Assembly (NCBI RefSeq): GCF_004342025.1
Contig: NZ_SLWN01000012.1
Location: 231,781-295,780, forward strand
Direction of reading: 5' to 3'
Source of the DNA: Kribbella steppae
GTDB lineage: Bacteria > Actinomycetota > Actinomycetes > Propionibacteriales > Kribbellaceae
DNA: 64,000 nucleotides
In this document: positions 7,706 to 16,565 of the stretch, piece after piece
Layout of the letters: every line of letters starts with the position of its first letter
Numbering within the stretch: the stretch's first letter is position 1
Notes under the pieces: model-generated
Seen by the model: only the letters and a program-made list of their open reading frames with translations
Told to the model about the DNA's origin: nothing
The model's database searches: none
Program-made: the position numbers and the translations under genes

Positions 7706-9805
7706 TCAGGCGAGGCCCAGGGTGTCGAGTTCCCAGGAGAGGGTGAAGGCCAGTTCCCGCCAGGCGTCGTAGCGCCCCGAGCGGCCGCCGTGGCCGGCTT
7801 CCATTTCGGTTTTCAGCAGGACGTCGACGTCTCCGGCGGCGGTGGCGCGGAGTTTGGCGACCCACTTGGCCGGCTCGACGAAGAACACCCGGGTGTCGTT
7901 CAGGCTGGTGATCGCCAGGATCCGCGGATACTCCTGCGCGCTGACGTTCTCGTACGGCGAGTAGGACTTCATGTACTCGTACACCGCGGCGTCCTCGAGC
8001 GGATTGCCCCATTCCTCCCACTCGATCACCGTGAGCGGCAGGGACGGGTCCAGGATCGTCGTCAGCGCGTCCACGAACGGCACCTCGGCCACGATGCCGC
8101 CGAACGCTCCGGGCGCCAGGTTCGCCACCGCGCCCATCAGCAGCCCGCCCGCGCTACCGCCCTGCGCGACGATCCGCTCCGGCCTCGTCCAGCCCTCCTT
8201 CACCAGGTGCTCGGCCGCCGCGATGAAGTCGGTGAACGTGTTCCGCTTGGTCAGCATCTTCCCGTTGTCGTACCACTGCCGCCCGAGCTCACCCCCACCC
8301 CGCACATGCGCTATCGCGAACACCACACCGCGGTCCAGCAACGACAGTCGCGGAATCGAGAACCACGGATCCATGGAGCTCTCGTACGACCCGTATCCGT
8401 AGAGCACGACCGGCGCGTTGCCGTCCTTCGCGACGTCCTTGCGTGCGACGAGCGAGATCGGCACCGACGTCCCGTCGGCCGCGGTCGCCCATTCCCGGTA
8501 CTGCGTGTAGGCGCCGAGATCGACCCCACCGAGGACCGGCTGCTGCTTGAGCAGACGACGCTCGCCGGTCGCAAGGTTCACGTCGTACGTCGAACCAGGT
8601 GTGACGAGCGACGTGTAGCCGAACCGGTAGCGCGTGTCATGCCACTCGTCGTTGCGCCCGGGGGAGACGGTGTGGATCGGCTCCTCGAACTCGAGCACCT
8701 CGGGCTCACCGAAGCCTTCCGGCGTACGGCGCATGATCGCCAGCTCGGTGAGCGCGTCGCGCCGGCGATGCAGGATGACGTGGTCGGCGAAGGCGTCGAC
8801 GCCGAGCAGCCGGCTGGTCTCGTCGCCCTGGATCAGCGTGGTCCACGAGCCGGGGGAGTCGAGTGCAGACGTCGCGAGCGAGAAGTTCGCCGCGTCCGCG
8901 TTGTGTGTGATCAGCAACTGGTCGCCGGCGTGCTCGACGTCGTACTCGACGCCCTCGCGACGCGGTGCGACCACGCCGGGCCGGCCGGACGGGTCGTTGG
9001 CGTCGAGGAGCCAGACCTCGCTGGTCAACTTGCTGCCGAGCCCGATCATGATCGCCTGCTCGTTGCGGGTCAGCTCGACGCCGACCCAGAACCGCTCGTC
9101 CGGCTCCTCCAGCACCAGCACGTCGTCGGTCGCGCCGAGAGCGTGCCGCCAGATCTGGTACGGCCGCCAGGCGTCGTCGACCTTGGTGTAGAAGATCGTC
9201 GACCCGTCGGCGGACCAGGCCGAGCCGTAGTGCACCTCGGGCAGCTCGTCCGGCAGCAGCTCGCCGGTCGACAGGTCCTTGATCCGCAGGGTGAACCGCT
9301 CGTCGCCCTTGAGGTCGACGGAGTAGGCGAGCAGCCGGCCGTCGGGGGAGACGTCGACCGTGCCGAGCGCGAAGAACTCCGAGTCGCCGGCCACCTCGTT
9401 GCCGTCGAGCATCACCTCTTCGCCCGGGATCTCGCCGTCGGTCGCGGGCGGCTCGTCGCCGTCGGCCTTCACCCGGCAGTGGATCCCGTACTGCTTGCCC
9501 TCGATCGTGCGCGAGTAGTACCAGTACCCGCCGTGCCGGGCCGGCACGCTCAGGTCGGTCTGCAGCGTCCGGTCCGAGATCTCCTGGAAGATTGCCTCAC
9601 GCAACGATTCCAGATGGGCCGTCCGGCCCTCGGTGTATTCGTTCTCGGCGCGCAGGTACCCCAGCACCTCGTCGTCGGACTTGTCCCGCAACCACTCGTA
9701 CTCGTCGACGAACACGTCGCCGTGATGACGACGCTCGACCGGCTTCCGGGTGGCGACCGGGGGCTTCAAGACTGGGTGCTCTGCGGCGGGGTTCAACTCG
9801 GACAT
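7706..9805 (-). CDS. ptrB: Oligopeptidase B (protease II), S9 family serine peptidase
   Basis: A 699-residue cytoplasmic serine peptidase that cleaves short peptides after Arg or Lys. An N-terminal seven-bladed propeller domain (about 70-410) restricts access to the C-terminal alpha/beta-hydrolase domain. The catalytic triad can be read as S551 in GGSAGG, D637 in LNDTRV and H672 in EAGHGG. The acidic stretch EWEEWGNP after the nucleophile is typical of oligopeptidase B. The length is normal for the family. It follows the exonuclease III gene on the same strand after 56 bases and may share its transcript. Confidence 0.94.
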   Translation of the reverse strand: MSELNPAAEHPVLKPPVATRKPVERRHHGDVFVDEYEWLRDKSDDEVLGYLRAENEYTEGRTAHLESLREAIFQEISDRTLQTDLSVPARHGGYWYYSRTIEGKQYGIHCRVKADGDEPPATDGEIPGEEVMLDGNEVAGDSEFFALGTVDVSPDGRLLAYSVDLKGDERFTLRIKDLSTGELLPDELPEVHYGSAWSADGSTIFYTKVDDAWRPYQIWRHALGATDDVLVLEEPDERFWVGVELTRNEQAIMIGLGSKLTSEVWLLDANDPSGRPGVVAPRREGVEYDVEHAGDQLLITHNADAANFSLATSALDSPGSWTTLIQGDETSRLLGVDAFADHVILHRRRDALTELAIMRRTPEGFGEPEVLEFEEPIHTVSPGRNDEWHDTRYRFGYTSLVTPGSTYDVNLATGERRLLKQQPVLGGVDLGAYTQYREWATAADGTSVPISLVARKDVAKDGNAPVVLYGYGSYESSMDPWFSIPRLSLLDRGVVFAIAHVRGGGELGRQWYDNGKMLTKRNTFTDFIAAAEHLVKEGWTRPERIVAQGGSAGGLLMGAVANLAPGAFGGIVAEVPFVDALTTILDPSLPLTVIEWEEWGNPLEDAAVYEYMKSYSPYENVSAQEYPRILAITSLNDTRVFFVEPAKWVAKLRATAAGDVDVLLKTEMEAGHGGRSGRYDAWRELAFTLSWELDTLGLA

Positions 9806-9861
9806 GCCGCGAGACTACCCGCAACCGGCGACAACCGGTCGCGGCTTTCCACAGCCTCGGA

Positions 9862-10665
9862 TCAGAGCGAGTACGTCGCCACCACCGGAGCGTGGTCGCT
9901 CCACCGTTCGGCGTACGTCGGGGCTCGGTGGATCTCGCATCCGGTGGCCGCGGCAGCCAGTTCCGGGGACGCGATCTGGTAGTCGATCCGCCAGCCCGCA
10001 TCGTTGTCGAACGCCTTCCCGCGCCACGACCACCACGAGTACGGCCCGGGTCCTTCACCACCGAAGCGACGCCCGAGATCGACCCAGCCGGACTCGAACA
10101 GCCGGTCCATCCAGGCGCGTTCTTCGGGCAGGAAGCCGCTCTTCTTGCGGTTCGCCTTCCACGCCTTCAGGTCGACCTCGCGGTGGGCGATGTTCAGGTC
10201 CCCGCACATCAGCACGTGCCGCCCGTCGGCCCGCAACTCCGTCAGCCGCGCGGTGATCGCGTCCAGGAACGCGTACTTCTCCTCCTGCCGCGGCGGCGTC
10301 TCGAACTCACCGGTGAACACATACGTGCTCACCGCCGTCAACGTCGACCCGTCATCGAGTACGACGTCCGCCTCGATCCACCGCCCGCATCCGGCAAAGC
10401 GCTCCGGCCCCACCTCGGCCTGCTCCGCCTTGATCGGACGACGCGAAGCCACCGCCACCCCTGCCCGGCCCTTGTGACCGTCGATCGACGGCTCGGCATG
10501 CGCGATGTTCCAGTCGCCGCCGAGGAGTTCCCGCAGTACCTCGTCAGTGGCCCGAACTTCCTGCATCAGCAGCAGCTCCGGATCCGTCCGCTCCAGCCAC
10601 GGCGCCATCCCACGCCGGTACGCAGCCCTGATCCCGTTCACATTCACCGTGGCGACCGTCAGCAC
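9862..10665 (-). CDS. xth: Exodeoxyribonuclease III
   Basis: AP endonuclease and 3'-exonuclease of base-excision repair. Signatures are NVNGIRAAYRRG at the N-terminus, the metal-binding Glu in LLLMQEVRATD, MCGDLNIAHREVDL, and the catalytic pair SDHAPVVATY at the C-terminus. About 267 residues, the usual size. The start is taken as GTG 10665 (reading LTVATVNVNGIRA); a TTG two codons earlier is also possible, and neither has a strong ribosome site. Downstream on the same strand is ptrB. Confidence 0.92.
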   Translation of the reverse strand: MLTVATVNVNGIRAAYRRGMAPWLERTDPELLLMQEVRATDEVLRELLGGDWNIAHAEPSIDGHKGRAGVAVASRRPIKAEQAEVGPERFAGCGRWIEADVVLDDGSTLTAVSTYVFTGEFETPPRQEEKYAFLDAITARLTELRADGRHVLMCGDLNIAHREVDLKAWKANRKKSGFLPEERAWMDRLFESGWVDLGRRFGGEGPGPYSWWSWRGKAFDNDAGWRIDYQIASPELAAAATGCEIHRAPTYAERWSDHAPVVATYSL

Positions 10666-10737
10666 GCCCAAACCCTAACCTGCTCCCGACCAGGTGGACC
10701 GCATGGCCAAAAGCGAGTCTCGACACGTTGACCGCGT

Positions 10738-11325
10738 TCAGCGAGTCGTATTGAGGATGGCGTCCAGCGAGCCCTCGCAGAGGTGCTCGAGTTCGTCGGC
10801 GGTGATCGTCGGGTTGTCGATCCAGGTCATCAGGGTCTGCTCGACGTACCCCTGCCAGCCATGACACGCGAGCTCCACGGTCGGCGTGATCTCGATCCCG
10901 CGCTGGGCGACGGCGCCGATCACCCAAGTGCTGAACACCTGACGGATCTCCGAATGCAGCGCGCGTACGGCGGGATCGCCGGCCGCTGACATCAGCAGGG
11001 TCGCCCGGTAGAGCTGGGGCGCTTCGAGTACGGCGCGGACGAACGCGCGGATGCCGGAGCGCAATTGTTCGTCCGGCGGGAGGGACGGGTCGGGAGCGGT
11101 CCGCAGCATGACTTCCGCGGCGGCTTCCTCGATGACGGCGTACTGGAACTGCTTCTTCGAGCCGAAGTAGTGGAACAGCAGCGCAGGGGAGACCTGCGCC
11201 TCGGCGGCGACCAGTTCGACGCTGAGCTCGCGATGCGGGTCGGCGACCAGCACCCGGCGGGCAGCCTCGAGGATCTGCGCGCGCCGTTCGTCGGGCCGCA
11301 GCCGGGCAGACGAGGTCCCGGTCAT
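10738..11325 (-). CDS. TetR family transcriptional regulator
   Basis: A repressor of 195 residues. The N-terminal helix-turn-helix spans about residues 12-60 (RRAQILEAARRVL, then LSVELVAAEAQVSPALLFHYFGSKKQF); the C-terminal ligand domain is unassigned. It is divergent from the SDR/enoyl-reductase pair, and two similar palindromes lie between the two starts, so it probably represses both itself and that pair. The ligand is unknown; a lipid or acyl compound is plausible given the target genes. Confidence 0.9.
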   Translation of the reverse strand: MTGTSSARLRPDERRAQILEAARRVLVADPHRELSVELVAAEAQVSPALLFHYFGSKKQFQYAVIEEAAAEVMLRTAPDPSLPPDEQLRSGIRAFVRAVLEAPQLYRATLLMSAAGDPAVRALHSEIRQVFSTWVIGAVAQRGIEITPTVELACHGWQGYVEQTLMTWIDNPTITADELEHLCEGSLDAILNTTR

Positions 11326-11366
11326 AGGGCCTCACGGCCTGGACGCACTGTCATACAGCCAGTCTA

Positions 11367-11413
11367 TTGAGTAAACGGTCAACAGTCACTTACTGTTGAG
11401 TACCCACTCAACA
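11367..11413. promoter_or_regulatory. Pair of candidate TetR operators
   Basis: Site 1: TTGAGT (11367-11372), AAAC, GGTCAA (11377-11382). Site 2: TGTTGAGT (11394-11401), ACCC, ACTCAACA (11406-11413), a perfect 8-bp inverted repeat. Both share TTGAGT, a 4-base spacer and a TCAA ending, and both lie between divergent starts. Site 2 ends 15 bases before the SDR start codon. The sequence is seen; binding is inferred. Confidence 0.6.
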
Positions 11414-11428
11414 AAGCTGGAGGTCCCG

Positions 11429-12322
11429 ATGCGTCCGTTGCCCGGCCAGGTCGTCCTCATCACCGGAGCGTCTCGCGGCATCGGCGCCGCGGTGGCCCGC
11501 AAGCTCGCGCAGCAGGGCGCGACCCTGGCGCTGATCGGGCTGGAGCCGGACGAGCTGAAGAAGGTCGCCGAGGACTGCGGCCCGGACGCCGGCTGGTGGG
11601 AGGCCGACGTCACCGACACCGAGTCGCTGCGGGCCGCGGTCGAAGGCGTGGTCGAGCGGTACAGCCGGATCGACGTGGTGATGGCCAACGCCGGCATCGC
11701 GGCGCCCGGGTTCAGCCGGAGCATGGACCCGAAGGTGTGGGAGCGGGTGCTCGACGTCAACCTGTACGGCGTGTGGCGCACGGTCCACCTCACTCTGCCG
11801 TACCTGCTGGAGAGCAAGGGCTACCTGCTCCTGGTGTCGTCCCTCGCGGCGATCGTGCACATCCCCGGGCTCGCGTCGTACAACGTGGCCAAGGCCGGTG
11901 TGGAGGCGATGGGGGACACCCTGCGGGTCGAGTTGAAGCACCTCGGCGTCCGGGTCGGCGTCGCGCATATGACTTTCGTGGACACCGACATGGTGCGTGG
12001 GGTCGACGAGCACCCGGTGTTCGGCAAGGTGCGGACCGGGGTGCCGCTGGCGGGCAAGGTGTACCCGCTGGAGTTCGCGGTGGAGAAGTTCACCCGGGGC
12101 ATCGAGAAGCGTTCGCGGGTCGTGCACGTGCCCGGGTGGATCGGCGCGATGAAGGTGTTCCGCTGGCTGGTCCCGCATGTGATCGAGGCCGGTTCGCGGT
12201 TCAGCGTGCCGAAGGCCGACCGGGCTGCGCTCGCCGACATCCAGGCCCGTGGCGCCGCGGCCTCCACCCGCGCCTCCGGCGCCGGCGGCCTCGCCGACTC
12301 CGAGAAGGCTGCGGGCCGATGA
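11429..12322 (+). CDS. Short-chain dehydrogenase/reductase
   Basis: A 297-residue Rossmann oxidoreductase. TGASRGIG near the start binds NAD(P); NAG follows in VMANAGIAAPG; catalytic Ser is in LLLVSSLAAI and Tyr/Lys in SYNVAKAG. A longer than usual C-terminal tail contains a hydrophobic stretch, as in membrane-associated SDRs of lipid metabolism. ATG 11429 follows GGAGG by six bases. The stop overlaps the next start as ATGA, so it is translationally coupled to the enoyl-reductase-like gene. Both are probably controlled by the divergent TetR. The substrate is unknown. Confidence 0.9.
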   Translation: MRPLPGQVVLITGASRGIGAAVARKLAQQGATLALIGLEPDELKKVAEDCGPDAGWWEADVTDTESLRAAVEGVVERYSRIDVVMANAGIAAPGFSRSMDPKVWERVLDVNLYGVWRTVHLTLPYLLESKGYLLLVSSLAAIVHIPGLASYNVAKAGVEAMGDTLRVELKHLGVRVGVAHMTFVDTDMVRGVDEHPVFGKVRTGVPLAGKVYPLEFAVEKFTRGIEKRSRVVHVPGWIGAMKVFRWLVPHVIEAGSRFSVPKADRAALADIQARGAAASTRASGAGGLADSEKAAGR

Positions 12323-13455
12323 GCCGCAAGTACGACGTAGTGCTCCTCGGTGCGAGCGGGTTCACCGGCGCCCTGACCGCGGAGTACCTCGCGAAGAATG
12401 CCCCGGCGGACCTCAAGTGGGCAGTTGCCGGACGCAACCTAGCGAAGCTGGAAGGGTTCGGCAAGGACGTCCTCCACGCCGACGTGACCGACCGACAGTC
12501 GCTGAAGGACCTCGCCGAGTCGACCCGGATCGTGGTCACCACGGTCGGCCCCTACGTTCAGTACGGCGAGCCACTGGTGGCCGCTTGTGCGGACGCGGGC
12601 ACGGACTACCTCGACCTGACCGGCGAGTCCGAATTCGTCGACCGGATGTACGTCGGCTACCACGAGCGAGCCGTCGAGACCGGTGCGCGCATCATCCACG
12701 CGTGCGGCTTCGACTCGATCCCGTACGACCTCGGCGTCCAGTTCACTGTCGAGCAGTTGCCCGAGCGCGTCCCGATCCAGGTCGACGGCCTGATCCGCGG
12801 AGGCGGCCGACCCTCCGGCGGTACCTTCCACACCGCGATCACCGCGCTCTCACGCCCCAGGCAGAACCTCGAAGCCCACCGAGCCAGGCGTCGCGCCGAG
12901 CCGCGTCCCGACGACCGATCGGCGAAGGCGGTCCCTGGCAAGCTCCATCGCACGCAGGGATTCTGGGCCGTACCGCTGCCGACCGTCGACCCGCAGATCG
13001 TCGGTTACTCCGCCCGCCTGCTCGACCGCTACGGCCCAGACTTCCGCTACTCCCACTACGCCGCAGTCAAACGCTTGCCGATGGTTGCCGGAGGCATCGG
13101 TGGCGTCGCGCTCCTGGCCGCCGCCGCCCAGATCCCGCTGGCCCGCAACGCGTTGCTCAACCGGCTCAAGCCAGGCGACGGCCCCAGTCCGGAACGCCGC
13201 GCGAAGTCCTGGTTCAACGTCCGCTTCATCGGTCGCGGTGGTGGCAAGCAGGTCATCACCGAGGTCGCGGGCGGCGATCCCGGGTACGGCGAGACAGCCA
13301 AGATGCTCGGCGAAAGCGCCCTCTGCCTAGCCCTCGACGACCTCCCCAAGACAGCGGGCCAAACCACCACAGCAGCCGCCATGGGCCCAGCCCTCCGAGA
13401 ACGCCTCGTCAAGGCAGGCATGAGCTTTGCCACCCTCAGCACCGACCACTACTAA
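12319..13455 (+). CDS. Saccharopine dehydrogenase-like / trans-acting enoyl reductase family protein
   Basis: A 378-residue protein with an N-terminal NADP-binding fold (VVLLGASGFTGALTAEYL), the conserved HACGFDSIPYDLG stretch and a hydrophobic helix near 260-275 (GGIGGVALLAAAAQIPLA). This layout is that of the actinobacterial trans-acting enoyl reductases and saccharopine-dehydrogenase-like proteins. Some mycobacterial members serve polyketide lipid synthesis; others are uncharacterised. It is coupled to the preceding SDR by an ATGA overlap, which supports a joint role in lipid or isoprenoid reduction. The specific reaction is not known. Confidence 0.85.
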   Translation: MSRKYDVVLLGASGFTGALTAEYLAKNAPADLKWAVAGRNLAKLEGFGKDVLHADVTDRQSLKDLAESTRIVVTTVGPYVQYGEPLVAACADAGTDYLDLTGESEFVDRMYVGYHERAVETGARIIHACGFDSIPYDLGVQFTVEQLPERVPIQVDGLIRGGGRPSGGTFHTAITALSRPRQNLEAHRARRRAEPRPDDRSAKAVPGKLHRTQGFWAVPLPTVDPQIVGYSARLLDRYGPDFRYSHYAAVKRLPMVAGGIGGVALLAAAAQIPLARNALLNRLKPGDGPSPERRAKSWFNVRFIGRGGGKQVITEVAGGDPGYGETAKMLGESALCLALDDLPKTAGQTTTAAAMGPALRERLVKAGMSFATLSTDHY

Positions 13456-13603
13456 CCCAGACCACTACTAGCCCAGATCGCGCTTGGGCCCCGAACCTCA
13501 GCGTCGAGATTGTCAGGGGCGGGCACTGGTTGCCCCGGAATGATCCCGGGATTGTGGCGAGGCTGGTACTGAAGCACACCCGCCGGGTGGCAGGCTGGAG
13601 GGC

Positions 13604-13996
13604 ATGAGGACACTTCTCAACCTGATCTGGCTGGTGCTGGCCGGGTTCTGGCTTGCCATCGGCTACGCGCTCGCCGGCATCATCTGCTGCGTGCTGATCG
13701 TGACGATCCCGTTCGGTATCGCGGCGTTCCGGATCGCCGGATACACCCTCTGGCCGTTCGGCCGGACGATCGTGGACAAGCCGTCCGCCGGGGCCGGCGC
13801 CGTCCTCGGCAACATCATCTGGGTGATCTTCGCCGGCTGGTGGCTGGCCCTCGGCCACCTGGTCACCGGGATCGCACTCTGCCTCACCATCATCGGCATC
13901 CCGCTCGGAGTGGCGAACTTCAAGCTGATCCCGATCTCGCTGCTGCCGCTGGGCAAGGACATCGTGCCGACCGACCAGCCGTTCGCCACCCGGTGA
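13604..13996 (+). CDS. yccF: YccF domain membrane protein
   Basis: A small inner-membrane protein of 130 residues made of two similar halves, each with LNLIWLVLAGFWLA- or GNIIWVIFAGWWLA-type helices followed by IPFGIAAF or IPLGVANF. This repeated pattern defines the YccF family (DUF307). The function is unknown in all bacteria. Seven bases separate it from the following metallo-hydrolase gene, so the two probably share a message. Confidence 0.85.
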   Translation: MRTLLNLIWLVLAGFWLAIGYALAGIICCVLIVTIPFGIAAFRIAGYTLWPFGRTIVDKPSAGAGAVLGNIIWVIFAGWWLALGHLVTGIALCLTIIGIPLGVANFKLIPISLLPLGKDIVPTDQPFATR

Positions 13997-14003
13997 GCGT
14001 CTG

Positions 14004-14735
14004 GTGAGGTCGCTCACCGTCCTCGGCTCGTGCGGCGCGTGGCCCGAAGCCGGCCGCGCATGCGCCGGCTTCCTGCTCGAGTACGACGGCTTCAAGGTCG
14101 TCCTAGATCTCGGGTACGCCGCCCTGCCACAGCTACTGCGCTATCTGCCGACCGGTGAGGTCGACGCGGTCGTCGTCACGCATCAGCACCCCGACCACTG
14201 TGTCGACGTGAGTGCACTCGCCCGGGTCCGGTACTACGAGGCACCTGATGCGGCGCCGATACCGCTCTACAGTCCGCCCGGTGTACTCGACGTACTGCGA
14301 GCGCTCGAGCCCAACCCGGACCCGGCGACGGTCTTCGACGTCCACGACCTCGCCGCGACCAAGGAGATCGGGCCGTTCACGCTGGAGACCGTGCTGCTGC
14401 CGCACTACGTCACGAACCTCGGTATCCGGTTGACCGCACCTGGCGTGTCCGTCGCCTACACCGGCGACAGTGGACCCTCCCCGGACCTGTCAAAGCTTGC
14501 CCAGGGCACCGATCTGTTCATCTCCGACGCGACTCTCCAGGGGCCGTCACCGCAGACCACTCCGCGGTACGTGATGACCGCGACCGAAGCAGCTCACGGA
14601 GCCCAAGGAGCAACGCGGCTGCTGCTGACCCACTTCTGGCCGGGCTCGGACCGGTCGGTGTCGGTCGCCGAGGCGCGTCAAGAGTTCAGCGGCGAGGTGA
14701 TCGCGGCCGAGGAGGGACTCACGATTCCACTGTGA
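14004..14735 (+). CDS. MBL-fold metallo-hydrolase
   Basis: A 243-residue metallo-beta-lactamase-fold protein. The metal motif THQHPDHC (H60, H62, D64, H65) is followed by a second histidine region LLPHYVTN, an Asp in YTGDSGPS and the final LLTHFWPG. The layout resembles RNase Z-like or phosphodiesterase-like hydrolases rather than antibiotic-hydrolysing enzymes. GTG 14004 is seven bases after YccF. Its 3' end overlaps the convergent MFS gene by 17 bases. Substrate unknown. Confidence 0.88.
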   Translation: MRSLTVLGSCGAWPEAGRACAGFLLEYDGFKVVLDLGYAALPQLLRYLPTGEVDAVVVTHQHPDHCVDVSALARVRYYEAPDAAPIPLYSPPGVLDVLRALEPNPDPATVFDVHDLAATKEIGPFTLETVLLPHYVTNLGIRLTAPGVSVAYTGDSGPSPDLSKLAQGTDLFISDATLQGPSPQTTPRYVMTATEAAHGAQGATRLLLTHFWPGSDRSVSVAEARQEFSGEVIAAEEGLTIPL

Positions 14736-15951
14736 GGCGCGCGTGCCGGAAGGCCGAGCGCTGCAGGAGTACGGCTTGGACGACCATTCCGCCGACCCCG
14801 ATCCAGAGGGCGGTGCGGGTGCCGAGGTGATCGGCCAGGAGGCCACCGACGGGTGCACCGATGACGATGGCGGCTCGGTTGAGGGAACGTATCGTGGCGT
14901 TCATCCGGCCGAGGAGGCCGGCCGGCGTGATCGACTGGCGGTAGCCCATCTCGATCGGACTGTCGATGCCGAGTGACAGACCCAGGACGAACTGACCGGC
15001 GCACAGCAGGACGATCCCGACAGCGTTGTCGCCGGCGAGTGGCGCAGTCAGGTAGGCGAGCGGGCTGAGCCAGCGGCAGGCGATGATCGTCGGTCCGACC
15101 CCGAACCGCCGGCCGACCCAACCGGACGCGGTCGCGCCGATGACCGAGCCGATGCCGCCGAACGCGTACGTCACCCCGAGCCAGAACGCACTCAATCCCA
15201 ACGTATTGAGCACAAACAGAACGTAGACCGTGGTGAGCAGACCCTGGAAGACGAACCACACGTGCGAGGTCACCGCGAGCGGTCCGAGAGTGCTGTTGCG
15301 GTAGACCCAGCTGAGCCCTTCGTGGATCTCCCGACGCAGGTTCCGCGGCTGACCGGTGCCGTTGGCAACTTCCGGCGTTCGCGGCCGGACGGTGGCCAGG
15401 ACGATGCCGGACAGCAGGTACGACACCGCATCGACCAGGATCGCGGCCGGCGCCCCGATCAGTTTGATCAGTGCACCCGCGAACACCGGTCCGCCGGTCT
15501 GCGCGACCGCACTCGTCTGCTCCAGTCGCGCGTACGCCGGTGTGAGCAGCTCGGCAGGCACGAGCGATGGCGGGAACGACTGGTGTGCGGCGTCGTACGC
15601 GAGTGACAACGTGCCGAAGACGAGGACGACGGCGATCAGCAGCGGCAGGCTGAGGACGTCCAGCATCGCAGCCAGCGGGATGACGCCCAGCACGAGCGCC
15701 CGGGCGAGATCGGCGCCCACGAGCAGCGGCTTGCGGCGGTACCGATCGACGATCACTCCGGCGATCAGGCCGAACAGGAGATACGGCAACCACCGGGCCG
15801 CGTTGAGGATCCCGACCTCGGTGCCGGAAGCCTGCAAGGTGACGACGGCAACGACCTGCAGGGCGAGTCCGCTGATGGACGAGCCGACCATCGAGACCGC
15901 GTCGGCGATCCAGAAGCGGACGTATCCGCGGTGCTCCAGCAGGCCGGCCAC
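14719..15951 (-). CDS. MFS transporter (enterobactin-exporter-like, MFS_3)
   Basis: A polytopic carrier of 410 residues with about 12 predicted helices. The inter-helix 2-3 motif is GLIAGVIVDRYRRKPLL, matching MFS motif A (GxxxDRxGRR). Helices 1-6 and 7-12 are separated by a charged loop (GQPRNLRREIHEGLSWVY) typical of the MFS_3 drug/siderophore exporters. Substrate unassigned. It is convergent with the MBL gene and divergent from nothing; the hemerythrin gene upstream on the same strand is 37 bases away. Confidence 0.88.
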   Translation of the reverse strand: MAGLLEHRGYVRFWIADAVSMVGSSISGLALQVVAVVTLQASGTEVGILNAARWLPYLLFGLIAGVIVDRYRRKPLLVGADLARALVLGVIPLAAMLDVLSLPLLIAVVLVFGTLSLAYDAAHQSFPPSLVPAELLTPAYARLEQTSAVAQTGGPVFAGALIKLIGAPAAILVDAVSYLLSGIVLATVRPRTPEVANGTGQPRNLRREIHEGLSWVYRNSTLGPLAVTSHVWFVFQGLLTTVYVLFVLNTLGLSAFWLGVTYAFGGIGSVIGATASGWVGRRFGVGPTIIACRWLSPLAYLTAPLAGDNAVGIVLLCAGQFVLGLSLGIDSPIEMGYRQSITPAGLLGRMNATIRSLNRAAIVIGAPVGGLLADHLGTRTALWIGVGGMVVQAVLLQRSAFRHARLTVES

Positions 15952-15988
15952 GCCGCAACCCTATGCGGCGTGGCACCCAGCTCTCAGG

Positions 15989-16498
15989 TCAGGACGCCTC
16001 GACGAGCTTTCGGACGTTGGCGATGTCACCACAGCCGGAATCGATCAGCCGGGCACGCTCCTCGGCGAAGGCGTCGCCCAACTGACGGCGTACCTCTTCG
16101 GACACGTCCGTCCGCGCCGGGTTGAGCACGTCGCGTTCCTCTTCGTCGAGGTGGTGCGAAAGCGCCTCGGACAGCTCGTGCAGCTTCTCGCTGAAGTCCT
16201 CGCTGCCGGTGTCCTCGACCTCCATGAGTTCGAGGAGCGCCGCGTTGCCCTCGTCGTGCTCGTGCTCGGAGTGCTCGACCTCGTCGGCGTCGATCGCGTC
16301 CTTCTTCCGCAATTGCGGATAGACCTTCGACTCCTCGGCCTCCGCGTGCGCGATCAGCACCGTCGCCAGGTCGGCGAGTACGGCGGACCGATCGCTCTGC
16401 ACATCCCGCAGCTCGCGCAGTGCCTCTTCGAACCACCGGTGATCGGCCAGGATGATCTCCACCACGTCGCCACCGGTCGCCGGCAGGATCTTCGGCAT
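15989..16498 (-). CDS. Hemerythrin HHE domain protein
   Basis: A four-helix protein of 169 residues, very acidic. Spaced iron-ligand histidines and carboxylates appear in LADHRWFEE, LIAHAEAEE (HxxxE), HSEHEHDEG and LSHHLDEEE, as in bacterial hemerythrin-like proteins that bind a di-iron centre and respond to oxygen, NO or peroxide. It is divergent from the dimethylargininase gene, with 67 bases between the starts. Confidence 0.87.
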   Translation of the reverse strand: MPKILPATGGDVVEIILADHRWFEEALRELRDVQSDRSAVLADLATVLIAHAEAEESKVYPQLRKKDAIDADEVEHSEHEHDEGNAALLELMEVEDTGSEDFSEKLHELSEALSHHLDEEERDVLNPARTDVSEEVRRQLGDAFAEERARLIDSGCGDIANVRKLVEAS

Positions 16499-16565
16499 CT
16501 GGCGCCTCCCTCTCTCGACTGTCTGCCGCGCCGGTACCCAGGTCCATACCGGTTAACCTGCAGGC

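Noticed and set aside
7398..7772. Open frames of 60-124 codons in the gap between the sigB-like gene and ptrB
   Set aside because: No recognisable product on either strand, poor starts, and one runs into the ptrB gene antisense.
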